DNA of 53,346 nucleotides from an uncultured Lachnospiraceae bacterium. GTDB taxonomy: Bacteria; Bacillota; Clostridia; Lachnospirales; Lachnospiraceae. The position numbers were made by a program, and so were the translations under genes. Positions 26,206 to 35,346 of the stretch are shown piece after piece (position 1 is the first letter of the stretch; the number at the start of each line of letters is the position of its first letter). Under the pieces are notes generated by a model, which had not been told where the DNA came from, did not search any database, and worked only from the letters and a program-made list of their open reading frames with translations. Location of the stretch: assembly GCA_944384155.1 (NCBI GenBank), contig CALWSG010000010.1:1-53346 (forward strand), given 5' to 3'.

Positions 26206-26579
26206 TGGACGAAAAAGTTTTAGTGGTAGATGATGCAAAATTCGCCAGAAAAATTGCACTAAAGGCACTGCAAAACGGAGGCTTTGATAATGTAATTCAG
26301 GCAACTACGGCAGCCGAAGCTATGGAGATGTTTGAAAATGAAAATCCTGATTTAGTGCTTCTCGATATTACACTTCCGGATAATTCGGATTTAACCTTGC
26401 TTGAAAGAATGATGCAAAAGAAGCCGGATGCAAAAATCATAATGACTTCAGCCATAGGACAGGAGCTGATAATAGATGACTCCCTTCATGCCGGAGCTAA
26501 GGCATTTATAACAAAGCCATATGGGGAAAAAGAGTTCCTGGAAACGATATTTGATGTTCTGGAAGGCAGAAAGGAATAA
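26202..26579 (+). CDS. CheY-like single-domain response regulator
   Basis: A 125-residue receiver domain without output domain. The acidic pocket is D10-D11, the phosphorylation site is D55 in LLDITLP, followed by switch T82 (MTSA) and K105 (TKPYG). Such stand-alone receivers act by binding partner proteins, for example flagellar motor switches. The start is either ATG 26202, overlapping the EAL stop, or the adjacent ATG 26205, which is better spaced from GGAGG (7 bases). It lies between a c-di-GMP phosphodiesterase and a CheC-type phosphatase, suggesting a small chemotaxis-like circuit. No kinase is encoded nearby. Confidence 0.93.
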   Translation: MMDEKVLVVDDAKFARKIALKALQNGGFDNVIQATTAAEAMEMFENENPDLVLLDITLPDNSDLTLLERMMQKKPDAKIIMTSAIGQELIIDDSLHAGAKAFITKPYGEKEFLETIFDVLEGRKE

Positions 26580-26596
26580 AGGGAGGTTAAACGAAG

Positions 26597-27220
26597 GTGA
26601 AAATATTCGACAGCGAGGGCTATATAGACTCAGAGGTACAGGAGATCTTATATGAGCTTGGAAATGTAGGTCTTGGAATGGCAAGCATTACGTTGGGCAG
26701 AATAATGGGTGTTAGGATGCATATAGGGGTTCCTAAAGTAATTCCCGTAAATGAACTGATTACATATAATTTAGAGAGTGTGGAAGATGAAGTAAGCATA
26801 TGGATGGATTTTCAGAAAACCTTAAGCGGTTCCATGATTTTTGTGCTTAAGCGTCATTTTGTAGACGAGGTTGTGCAAAAGATGGGAGACAGGGAAAAGG
26901 TAGAGTGTGACGAAACGGAGAAAATATCAGTAATTCAAGAGTTTGCAAACATGATATGTGCAGCGTATCTAAAGGCGGTTGGACAGTATACCGGCATAAG
27001 AATGTATGTAAAACCGGCCGGGCTTGAGATACAAAAGGGGAACATAACATTAAAGCAGGCATATGAAAGGATTGATGATAGCTGTCATAAAGCTATATGT
27101 GTAGATACAGGCTTTTCCATTGCATACGACAATAAAAAGGTGATAGATGATGTTGGTCATGTTATTATGCTGCCTGATGAAAAATCCGTTGAAAAGCTTA
27201 TAGAACCATTATGTAAATAA
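26597..27220 (+). CDS. CheC/CheX-type CheY-P phosphatase
   Basis: A 207-residue protein of the CheC-CheX-FliY fold. The two active-site patterns E-x-x-N are both present: E20-N23 in YELGNVGLGMAS and E115-N118 in QEFANMICAAYLKAVG. CheC dephosphorylates CheY-P and, in Firmicutes, also binds the deamidase CheD. The start is GTG 26597 with GGGAGG ten bases upstream. Placed 17 bases after the CheY-like gene, it most likely dephosphorylates that receiver. A terminator follows, closing the three-gene operon. Confidence 0.88.
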   Translation: MKIFDSEGYIDSEVQEILYELGNVGLGMASITLGRIMGVRMHIGVPKVIPVNELITYNLESVEDEVSIWMDFQKTLSGSMIFVLKRHFVDEVVQKMGDREKVECDETEKISVIQEFANMICAAYLKAVGQYTGIRMYVKPAGLEIQKGNITLKQAYERIDDSCHKAICVDTGFSIAYDNKKVIDDVGHVIMLPDEKSVEKLIEPLCK

Positions 27221-27229
27221 AAGATTAGG

Positions 27230-27254
27230 GCTGTCACAAATGTGGCAGCTTTTT
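27230..27254 (+). terminator. Terminator after the EAL-CheY-CheC operon
   Basis: GCTGTCAC and GTGGCAGC form an 8-bp stem (one G-T wobble) with loop AAAT, followed by five T. It lies 10 bases after the CheC stop. Confidence 0.8.
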
Positions 27255-27280
27255 ATAAATAATAAGAAATGGAGATTAAA

Positions 27281-29113
27281 ATGAGAAAACTGTTTAGATA
27301 CATGAAACCATACGCCTTTCTTGCATTTATTTCCCCGTTAATGATGATAGGGGAGGTTGTGGCAGATTTAATTCTTCCATATATTATGTCGTTTATTGTC
27401 AATTTTGGAATAACAGGAATAGATATTAATGATGCTCAAAAGGGCTCCCCCACTGCAGCGGCAATAATGAGATTTTTCCATGGAAATGATTATGGAAATA
27501 TGGATATAATTATTACATTCGGGATATTAATGCTGGCAGTCACTTTGGCAGGAGGTTTTTTTGGAGTGTTTTGTGCATACACCGCGGCCACTGCAGCACA
27601 AAGTTTTGGAAATGATTTAAGATGCCATGCATACAGAAAGGTAATGTCACTGTCAATAGAGCAGACGGATAAATTTACCACAGGTTCCCTTGTTACACGT
27701 ATGACAAATGATATAACAATGGTAATGGACTTTATGGAAATGCTTATGAGAATGTTTGTACGCTCTCCTATGTTTTTAATAGGGGGAACCATTATGCTTA
27801 TATCATTAAATCTTCAGTTTGGAGTTATACTTATATGTGCTTTGCCTGTGCTTATAGCAGTTCTTGTAATAGTATTGTCAAAAGCAATGCCTTTATATGC
27901 TGTAGTTCAGAAAAAGCTTGACAAGGTAAATTCCGTGGTTCAGGAAAATATTATAGGTGCAAGGGTGGTAAAGGCGTGTGTAAAAGAGGATTATGAGTGT
28001 GGAAGGTTTAAAAGAGCAAACACAGAGCTTAGAGATGTTAATTATTCAGTGTTAAAGCTTATGGCAGTAATATCCCCTGTTCTGACAGTGCTTCAAAATC
28101 TTGCAGTTATTGCCATAATATATATAGGAGGATTAAATATAAGTATAGAAAAAAACGGCATGGATACAGGAACAATTATGGCGGCTGTAACCTATGTGGT
28201 ACAGGTTATTATGTCTGTTATGATGACTACAAATATGTTTCAGTCCATATCCAGAGCTGCTGCCTCTGCCAGGAGAATAAACGAGATATTAGATACGGAG
28301 CCGGTTATAACAGGTGGAGCGGTTTGCGAAGGCATTAACAAAGAGACGGCAGTGGAGTTTAAAGCTGCGGGCTTTCATTATCCGGGTACTGTAGGAAGGC
28401 CTGTGCTTAGCAATATAAACCTTAAAATAAAAAAGGGAGAAACATTTGCTATAATAGGTGCAACAGGCTCGGGAAAGACTTCGCTTGTGTCACTGATACC
28501 GAGATTTTATGATACGGTACAGGGAGAGGTCTATGTGGATGGTGTCAATGTAAAGGAATATAACTTAGAGGCATTACGAAGGAAGATAGGCTTTGTAATG
28601 CAAAAAAGTGAGCTGTTTTCCGACACTATAGAAGGAAATATCAGATGGGGAAGGGACAATGCTTCAGAGGAAGAGGTAAAGGCGGCAGCAAAAACTGCAC
28701 AGGCAAATACCTTTATAGAGGAGTTTTCCGAAAAATATAATACATTTATAGCTGAAAAGGGAGCCTCCCTCTCAGGGGGGCAAAAGCAGAGAATGTCCAT
28801 AGCAAGGGCACTTTTAAGAAAACCGGAAATACTTATACTTGATGATTCTACATCGGCACTTGATCTTGCTACGGAATCAAAGCTTAGGGCAGCATTTAAG
28901 GAAACATTAAAGGATACGACAGTTATTATGATAGCACAGAGAATAGCCAGTGTTATGGAGGCAGACAGAATAGCCGTATTGGAAGGCGACGGAACAATAC
29001 TTCACTGCGGAACCCATCAGGAGCTTATGAGAGAAAGCAGTACATACAGAGATATATATGATTCACAGATGAAGTCAGGGGCATACGCCGGTACAATGGA
29101 AGGAGGCCTTTAA
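27281..29113 (+). CDS. Heterodimeric ABC exporter subunit with degenerate ATP site
   Basis: A 610-residue half-transporter: six membrane helices, then an ATPase with Walker A GATGSGKTS, signature LSGGQKQR and Walker B ILILDDSTSALD. The usual catalytic Glu after Walker B is Asp, and the H-loop His is Gln (IAQRIAS). This is the degenerate-site pattern of heterodimeric exporters such as TM287/288, LmrCD or BmrCD, whose partner carries the competent site. The next gene, 2 bases after the stop, is that partner. I start at ATG 27281, six bases after GGAG. Multidrug export is the family's usual role; lipid export is an alternative. Confidence 0.93.
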   Translation: MRKLFRYMKPYAFLAFISPLMMIGEVVADLILPYIMSFIVNFGITGIDINDAQKGSPTAAAIMRFFHGNDYGNMDIIITFGILMLAVTLAGGFFGVFCAYTAATAAQSFGNDLRCHAYRKVMSLSIEQTDKFTTGSLVTRMTNDITMVMDFMEMLMRMFVRSPMFLIGGTIMLISLNLQFGVILICALPVLIAVLVIVLSKAMPLYAVVQKKLDKVNSVVQENIIGARVVKACVKEDYECGRFKRANTELRDVNYSVLKLMAVISPVLTVLQNLAVIAIIYIGGLNISIEKNGMDTGTIMAAVTYVVQVIMSVMMTTNMFQSISRAAASARRINEILDTEPVITGGAVCEGINKETAVEFKAAGFHYPGTVGRPVLSNINLKIKKGETFAIIGATGSGKTSLVSLIPRFYDTVQGEVYVDGVNVKEYNLEALRRKIGFVMQKSELFSDTIEGNIRWGRDNASEEEVKAAAKTAQANTFIEEFSEKYNTFIAEKGASLSGGQKQRMSIARALLRKPEILILDDSTSALDLATESKLRAAFKETLKDTTVIMIAQRIASVMEADRIAVLEGDGTILHCGTHQELMRESSTYRDIYDSQMKSGAYAGTMEGGL

Positions 29114-29115
29114 TT

Positions 29116-30999
29116 ATGGAAAACAGAAAAGAGCAGCCAAAGACAGTTAATGCAAATATGCCGAGACTTGGTCCGGGGGGAAGACCGGGAGGTCCACCGG
29201 GAGGCCCCATGGCTGCAAGAGTGAATGGGGAGAAACCAAAAAATACTAAAGGAACGTTAACAAGAATATTAAAATATATAGGAAAAAATAAAATAATACT
29301 GATTTCCCTGCTGGTTCTTATGGTGGCTATAACTATGATAGATGTGGTGGGACCAATGTTTCAGCAAAAGGCGATAGACACAATATCATTTTCAGGGGGA
29401 AAGCTTAAGGTAGACTTAAAGTCTATGGGCTTTTATCTTATAATTATGGGTGTGATATTTGTCATAAGCAGTATTATGACATTTTTTCAGGGAGTATTGT
29501 CTGCAAAGCTGTCACAGGCAACAGTTTATTCAATGAGAAATGATCTTTTTCAAAAAATCTCAAAGCTTCCCATAAAATATACAGACACACACAGGCATGG
29601 AGATATAATGAGCCGAATGACCAATGATGTTGAAAACGTGTCAAATGCCATATCTCAGTCCATAACAAGTTTGTTTTCAGCAGCTCTGACCCTTGTGGGA
29701 GTGTTTTCCATGATGATGTATTACAGTGTTATAATGACAGTCATTGCATTATTTACAATTCCCCTTACCATATTTATATCATCAAAGCTTGCCAAGTTTA
29801 TGAGAAAATATTTTGTAAGGCAGCAAAGGCTGTTAGGTCAGATAAACGGCCAGGTTGAGGAAATGATAACAAGCTATAAAACAGTGGTAGCTTATGGCAG
29901 GGAAAATGAGGCAGTGGAAAAGTTTGGGGATATATCGGAAGACTTGAGAAAATGCAGTATAAGTGCAAGAGTGTGGGGCTCCATTATGGGACCTATAATG
30001 AACTTCCTTGGAAATCTTCAGTATGTTGTGCTGGCATCTGTAGGAGGCTTTCTCGTGATTACAGGAAGCGGCTCCATGACAGTTGGAAAAATACAGGCAA
30101 TGCTTCAGTATTCAAAGAATTTCAGCAGACCTATAAATATGATAGCCTCCCAGTATTCCTCTATACTTACGGCATTGGCAGGTGCGGAACGTATTTTTGA
30201 GATTATGGACAGTCCCGATGAGACAGATGAGGGAAGGGCAGAGATTGATATTGATAATATACAGGGAAGTATAGAGTTTAAGGATATATGGTTTGGCTAT
30301 GTGGAAAAGGAGCCCGTGCTTAAGGGACTTAATCTTTCTGTAAAATCAGGTGAGAAAATAGCAATAGTGGGAGCGACAGGTTCGGGAAAAACAACAATAG
30401 TAAACCTGCTTACAAGATTTTATGAGGTTGGAGGGGGTACCATCACAATAGACGGAATAAATATAACAGATATACCAAAGGAACAGCTAAGAAAAATGAT
30501 AGCCATAGTACTGCAGGATACTGTACTGTTTGGAGATACTATAAGAGCAAATATAAAGTATGGCAGTCTGGATGCAGATGATGACAAAATGAGAAAGGCA
30601 GCAAAGGCAGCTATGGCAGACAGCTTTATAGAAAGACTTCCCGATGGGTATGATACCATGCTTACAGAGTCCGGAGCTAACCTGTCACAGGGACAAAGGC
30701 AGCTTTTGTCCATAGCAAGGGCAGTTTTGGCAGAGCCTAAAATACTTATTCTTGATGAGGCAACCTCCTCTGTTGATACAAGAACGGAAATGCACATACA
30801 GCAGGCTATGGTAAATCTTATGAAGGGAAGAACATCTCTTATTATTGCACACAGACTGTCAACCATAAGAGATGCAGACCTTATAGTTGTGGTAAAGGAT
30901 GGAAAAATAGCCGAGTCGGGAAATCATGAGGAGCTTATTGAAAAAAGGGGTGAATATTATAAGCTTTACAGCAAACAGTTTGCGGGGCAGACAACATAA
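29116..30999 (+). CDS. Heterodimeric ABC exporter subunit with canonical ATP site
   Basis: The 627-residue partner of the preceding gene. The ATPase is canonical: Walker A GATGSGKTT, signature LSQGQRQL, Walker B ILILDEATSSVD and H-loop IAHRLST. A notable 45-residue cytoplasmic N-terminal extension is rich in Gly, Pro and Arg (LGPGGRPGGPPGGPMAARVN), common in clostridial members of this subfamily and of unknown function. AGGAGG lies shortly before the ATG. The gene pair forms one transcript with the terminator at 27230 upstream. Confidence 0.94.
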   Translation: MENRKEQPKTVNANMPRLGPGGRPGGPPGGPMAARVNGEKPKNTKGTLTRILKYIGKNKIILISLLVLMVAITMIDVVGPMFQQKAIDTISFSGGKLKVDLKSMGFYLIIMGVIFVISSIMTFFQGVLSAKLSQATVYSMRNDLFQKISKLPIKYTDTHRHGDIMSRMTNDVENVSNAISQSITSLFSAALTLVGVFSMMMYYSVIMTVIALFTIPLTIFISSKLAKFMRKYFVRQQRLLGQINGQVEEMITSYKTVVAYGRENEAVEKFGDISEDLRKCSISARVWGSIMGPIMNFLGNLQYVVLASVGGFLVITGSGSMTVGKIQAMLQYSKNFSRPINMIASQYSSILTALAGAERIFEIMDSPDETDEGRAEIDIDNIQGSIEFKDIWFGYVEKEPVLKGLNLSVKSGEKIAIVGATGSGKTTIVNLLTRFYEVGGGTITIDGINITDIPKEQLRKMIAIVLQDTVLFGDTIRANIKYGSLDADDDKMRKAAKAAMADSFIERLPDGYDTMLTESGANLSQGQRQLLSIARAVLAEPKILILDEATSSVDTRTEMHIQQAMVNLMKGRTSLIIAHRLSTIRDADLIVVVKDGKIAESGNHEELIEKRGEYYKLYSKQFAGQTT

Positions 31000-31067
31000 A
31001 CTTGTGGAAACTAAAGAAAAATTATGGTATTATGTAACAGGCAAAAGCTTTATAATGTGGAGGAAAA

Positions 31068-33020
31068 ATGAAAAAGTATAGGGAAATTATTATGCTTGTA
31101 CTGCTTGCAGTTATATTTATAGCAATTATTGTTATAAATAAAATGAACGGTGCAGGTACACAGGAGGAGCCAAATACATCTCAAACGGAAGCAGAGGAAA
31201 ATACAGGTGAGAAGGAAACAGAGCCTTTAAATGATGTGACAGTAAAAGATACTATAGAAAACAAGGTAATATACACAAGACAGGCAGAATATCTTGACAG
31301 AGGTCTTATTGCTGTAAAGACTGATGAGGGAGTGTTTTTAAGCTGGAGATTTTTAGGAACGGATGATGAAGACACATCATTTAATGTATATAGGGATAAT
31401 CAGTGTATAACGGAGGAACCTGTAAAGGACAGTACAAATTTTGTTGATGCCGGCGGAAAGGAAGGCTCATCATACTATGTTGAGGCACTTATCGGGGGGA
31501 ATGTGGCAGATACAACAAAGGCGGTAACACCTTATCTAAATAATTATTTTGACATACCGCTTTCGGTGCCTGAGGGTCTTACAATGCCTGACGGAAGTTC
31601 ATGTACATACAGTGCCAATGATGCAAGTGTTGGAGACGTTGACGGAGACGGGCAGTATGAGATAATACTTAAGTGGGAGCCGTCAAATGCACAGGATAAT
31701 TCAAAGGACGGTTATACAGGCAACGTATATATAGATGCATATGAGATGGACGGAACCAGACTTTGGCGTATAGATTTCGGTGTTAATATACGTGCAGGGG
31801 CACATTATACTCAGTTTATGGTCTATGATTTTGACGGAGACGGAAAGGCTGAGATGGTATGCAAAACAGCAGACGGAACTGTGGATGGAAAAGGAAACGT
31901 AATAGGTGATGGAAGTGCCGATTACAGATCACCTGCTGGAAGAATACTTACAGGTCCGGAATACCTTACACTTTTTGATGGTGAGACAGGTGCGGCACTT
32001 GATACTATAGCCTATGAGCCTGAGAGAGGAAATGTAAATGACTGGGGTGATGATTACGGCAACAGAGTTGACAGATTTTTAGGGGCAGTTGCATATCTTG
32101 ACGGAACAAAGCCAAGTGTTGTTATGTGCAGAGGATATTATACAAGAAGTGTTTTGACAGCATACGATATTATAGATAAGAAGTTGGTAAAACGCTGGGT
32201 TTTTGACAGTGACGATGCGGGAAACAAAGAATATGCAGGACAGGGAAACCATAATCTGGCAGTGGCAGATGTTGACTGGGACGGAAAGGATGAGATAGTA
32301 TACGGACAGTGTGTTATAGATGATGACGGAACAGGTTTGTTCTCTCTTGGGCTTGGTCATGGAGATGCCATACATGTAAGTGACTATCTTCCGGAAAGAG
32401 ACGGACTTGAGGCATGGGGTTGCCTTGAAGGTGCCTGCGGTGCAGTTCTTTTTGATGCAGCTTCAGGAGAGGTGCTTTTAAGAATACAGGATACAAAGGA
32501 TACGGGAAGAGCCATAGCAGGAAACTTTATACCGGGAAATAATGGTGCAGAGTTTGTATCATCTGCAAATGATAACGTGTATGATGGTAACGGCAATGTA
32601 CTTGCAGCATGGTCGGATATGACGAAATGGTCTCCAAATTATGCTATCTACTGGGATGGGGATTTGGAGCAGGAGGTTATGGACAGAACCATGATAGATA
32701 AATATGAGGAGGGGAGAATATTTAATGGGTCAGGAGTAAGCTATATAAACGGAACAAAGGCAAATGCTTCACTTTGTGCCGATATACTGGGAGATTGGAG
32801 AGAGGAAGTTATATGGCCTTCATCTGACGGAAAATCACTTAGAATTTTTACAACAACGGATGAGACGGAATACAGAATCTTCACTCTTATGCACGACACA
32901 CAATACAGGTGTCAGGTTGCAGCTCAAAATGTTGCCTATAATCAGGGAGCAGCATTAAGCTTTTTCCTTGGAACAGGCTATAAGCTTCCTGAACAGCCTG
33001 ATATTTCAGTGGTAAGATAA
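31068..33020 (+). CDS. PL11 rhamnogalacturonan lyase, membrane-anchored
   Basis: A 650-residue extracellular pectin enzyme cleaving the rhamnogalacturonan-I backbone by beta-elimination. After a charged start and a hydrophobic segment (about 7-24) comes an acidic linker, then a fibronectin-like region (YLDRGLIAVKTDEGVFLSWR) and an eight-bladed propeller with calcium-type motifs GDVDGDGQYEI, YDFDGDGKAEM and ADVDWDGKDEI. NIRAGAHYTQFMVYDFDGDG and ILGDWREEVIWPSSDG are hallmarks of PL11. There is no clear cleavage site, so it may stay attached to the membrane. The next gene, an amino-acid transporter, starts 14 bases downstream. Confidence 0.93.
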   Translation: MKKYREIIMLVLLAVIFIAIIVINKMNGAGTQEEPNTSQTEAEENTGEKETEPLNDVTVKDTIENKVIYTRQAEYLDRGLIAVKTDEGVFLSWRFLGTDDEDTSFNVYRDNQCITEEPVKDSTNFVDAGGKEGSSYYVEALIGGNVADTTKAVTPYLNNYFDIPLSVPEGLTMPDGSSCTYSANDASVGDVDGDGQYEIILKWEPSNAQDNSKDGYTGNVYIDAYEMDGTRLWRIDFGVNIRAGAHYTQFMVYDFDGDGKAEMVCKTADGTVDGKGNVIGDGSADYRSPAGRILTGPEYLTLFDGETGAALDTIAYEPERGNVNDWGDDYGNRVDRFLGAVAYLDGTKPSVVMCRGYYTRSVLTAYDIIDKKLVKRWVFDSDDAGNKEYAGQGNHNLAVADVDWDGKDEIVYGQCVIDDDGTGLFSLGLGHGDAIHVSDYLPERDGLEAWGCLEGACGAVLFDAASGEVLLRIQDTKDTGRAIAGNFIPGNNGAEFVSSANDNVYDGNGNVLAAWSDMTKWSPNYAIYWDGDLEQEVMDRTMIDKYEEGRIFNGSGVSYINGTKANASLCADILGDWREEVIWPSSDGKSLRIFTTTDETEYRIFTLMHDTQYRCQVAAQNVAYNQGAALSFFLGTGYKLPEQPDISVVR

Positions 33021-33034
33021 ATTTAAGGAGAATT

Positions 33035-34540
33035 ATGAACATGAAAAAGATTTGCAGACTGATTGTTATTGCTTTTATAATGTCTCTTATGACAGGCTTA
33101 CTTATAAGCTGCAGCAGTGAGGAGGCATTTACAGTAGGCTTTGATGCTGAGTTTCCTCCATATGGCTATAAGGATGATAACGGTGAATATGTAGGCTTTG
33201 ACCTTGACCTTGCTCAGGAGGTATGTGAGAGAAACGGCTGGAAGCTTGTAAAACAGCCTGTTGACTGGGACAGCAAGGATATGGAGTTAAACACCGGAAC
33301 AATAGACTGTATTTGGAACGGATTTACCATGGACGGAAGGGAAGACCTTTATACGTGGACATCAGCATATGTTGACAATTCACAGGTAGTTGTGGTAAAG
33401 GAAGGCTCAGGAATAGAAAGCCTTGAAGATTTAAAGGGCAGAGTTGTTATAGTTCAGGCAGATTCATCCGCACTGGCTGCTTTTACGGGCGCAAATGCCT
33501 CAGAGGAGAATTTGGCACTTGCGGCAGGCTTTAAGGATTTACAGCAGGTATCAGATTATAACAGTGCCTTTATGAATCTTGAGTCAGGCTCTGCCGATGC
33601 CATATGTATGGATATAGGTGTGGCAAGATATGAGATAGAGGCAAGAGGCAGCGGTTTTGTAATGCTTGATGAGCATGTATCATCTGAACAGTACGGGGTA
33701 GGTTTTAAGAAAGGAAATAAATCATTAAGGGATAAGGTTGAAGCCGCCCTGCAGGATATGCTCAAGGACGGAACCTTTGAAGAAATAGCACAAAGATGGG
33801 GACTGGAGGAAAGTATATGTCTTGGCGAGGAAGGCAGTGACACAGTAAAAAATAATGAAAAAGATACAGTGGATGAGGAAAGCTTTGGAGAAAAATTTGT
33901 AAGTGTGGTAAAGCAGTTAGGTGAAGGAATGGGGGCAACCCTTGCAATATTCTTCTTAACCCTTATATTTTCACTTCCTCTGGGGCTTCTTATTACTTTT
34001 ATAAGAATGTCAAGATTTAAAGTGTTAAGAGCTGTTTCCAAAATATATATATCAATCTTAAGAGGAACACCTCTTATGCTTCAGCTTTTAGTAGTATTTT
34101 TTGGACCTTACTATATATTCGGTATAAGTACAAGCTCAGAATACAGGTTTTACGCAGTGATAATAGGCTATTCCTTAAATTATGCAGCATATTTTGCAGA
34201 GATATTCAGGGCAGGAATAGAGGCTGTTCCGGCAGGGCAGTATGAGGCTGCCTCCGTTCTTGGTTATTCAAGAGTTCAGACCTTTGGAAAAATAGTATTT
34301 CCTCAGATGGTAAAGAGAGTGCTTCCTCCTGTGACTAACGAGGTAATCACTCTTGTAAAGGATACATCCCTTGCATTTGCCCTTGCATATACGGAAATGT
34401 TTACCCTTGCAAAGCAGATTTCCGCTAATATGGCAAGCGTTATGCCTTTATTTGTGGCAGGATTATTCTATTATATATTTAATCTTGTGGTTGCATATAT
34501 TATGGAGCGTTTTGAAAAGCGTCTTGGATATTTTAGGTAA
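33035..34540 (+). CDS. Amino-acid ABC transporter: substrate-binding lipoprotein fused to permease
   Basis: A 501-residue fusion. The N terminus is a lipoprotein signal with lipobox LLISC (Cys 26), then a polar amino-acid binding domain to about 255 (FTVGFDAEFPPYGYKDDNGE, and RVVIVQADSSALAA). A charged linker joins it to a HisM/GlnP-type permease of about five helices with the EAA loop YEAASVLGYSRVQTFGKIVF. Such receptor-permease fusions are known from GlnPQ-type glutamine importers. AAGGAG precedes ATG 33035; ATG 33041 is an alternative. The ATPase gene follows directly. The substrate may be glutamine, cystine or another polar amino acid. Confidence 0.94.
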   Translation: MNMKKICRLIVIAFIMSLMTGLLISCSSEEAFTVGFDAEFPPYGYKDDNGEYVGFDLDLAQEVCERNGWKLVKQPVDWDSKDMELNTGTIDCIWNGFTMDGREDLYTWTSAYVDNSQVVVVKEGSGIESLEDLKGRVVIVQADSSALAAFTGANASEENLALAAGFKDLQQVSDYNSAFMNLESGSADAICMDIGVARYEIEARGSGFVMLDEHVSSEQYGVGFKKGNKSLRDKVEAALQDMLKDGTFEEIAQRWGLEESICLGEEGSDTVKNNEKDTVDEESFGEKFVSVVKQLGEGMGATLAIFFLTLIFSLPLGLLITFIRMSRFKVLRAVSKIYISILRGTPLMLQLLVVFFGPYYIFGISTSSEYRFYAVIIGYSLNYAAYFAEIFRAGIEAVPAGQYEAASVLGYSRVQTFGKIVFPQMVKRVLPPVTNEVITLVKDTSLAFALAYTEMFTLAKQISANMASVMPLFVAGLFYYIFNLVVAYIMERFEKRLGYFR

Positions 34541-34560
34541 TATAAGGAATGGAGATTAGG

Positions 34561-35319
34561 ATGAAGCTGTTAGAAATAAAGAATTTAAAGAAAAACTTTG
34601 GTTGCACGGAAGTGCTAAATGATATATCATTAAACGTGGAGGAGGGAGAAGTGGTAGCAATACTCGGACCGTCAGGCTCAGGTAAATCTACTCTCCTTAG
34701 ATGTGCAACCCTTCTTGAAACAATGGATGAAGGTACATTGTCATACTGCGGCACAAGTGCAACTCTTAATGAGGATGGAAAGACGGTATACGCTGCAAAA
34801 GCACAGCTTAATGTGCTTAAAAGGGATTTTGGTCTTGTATTTCAGAATTTTAATTTGTTTCCTCACTATACAGTATTAAAAAATGTTACTGACGCACCTG
34901 TAAGTGTTCAGAAAAGAGATAAAAAGCAGGTGGAAAAGGAGGCAAGGGAGCTGCTTAAAAAGGTTGGTTTAAGTGATAAGGAAAATGCTTATCCACAGGA
35001 GCTTTCAGGAGGTCAGCAGCAAAGAGTTGCCATAGCAAGGGCACTGGCAATGAAGCCTAAAATGCTGTTTTTTGATGAGCCTACGTCAGCACTGGATCCG
35101 GAGCTTACGGCAGGTATACTTAAAATATTAAGAGAGCTTGCAGCGGAGAAAATGACAATGGTAATAGTAACCCATGAGATTTCCTTTGCAAGGAGTGTTG
35201 CAGACAGAGTTATATTTATGGATGGAGGCGTTATAGTAGAGGAAGGCAGACCTGAGGAGGTTATAGATAATCCTTCTAATGACAGGACAAGAGCCTTTCT
35301 GCAGAAATTAAGCGATTAA
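34561..35319 (+). CDS. Amino-acid ABC transporter ATPase (GlnQ/HisP type)
   Basis: The 252-residue ATPase partner of the preceding receptor-permease fusion. Walker A is GPSGSGKST, the signature LSGGQQQR, Walker B MLFFDEPTSALD, and the H-loop VTHEISFA. The start is taken as ATG 34561, six bases after GGAG; ATG 34549 lies on top of that ribosome site. With only two genes the importer is complete, probably as a dimer of each. Confidence 0.95.
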   Translation: MKLLEIKNLKKNFGCTEVLNDISLNVEEGEVVAILGPSGSGKSTLLRCATLLETMDEGTLSYCGTSATLNEDGKTVYAAKAQLNVLKRDFGLVFQNFNLFPHYTVLKNVTDAPVSVQKRDKKQVEKEARELLKKVGLSDKENAYPQELSGGQQQRVAIARALAMKPKMLFFDEPTSALDPELTAGILKILRELAAEKMTMVIVTHEISFARSVADRVIFMDGGVIVEEGRPEEVIDNPSNDRTRAFLQKLSD

Positions 35320-35346
35320 AAATTAAATAACAGGAGGACACATTAT

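Noticed and set aside
33556..34041. Reverse-strand 161-residue frame in the amino-acid transporter gene
   Set aside because: Shadow of the receptor-permease fusion, which is supported along its whole length.
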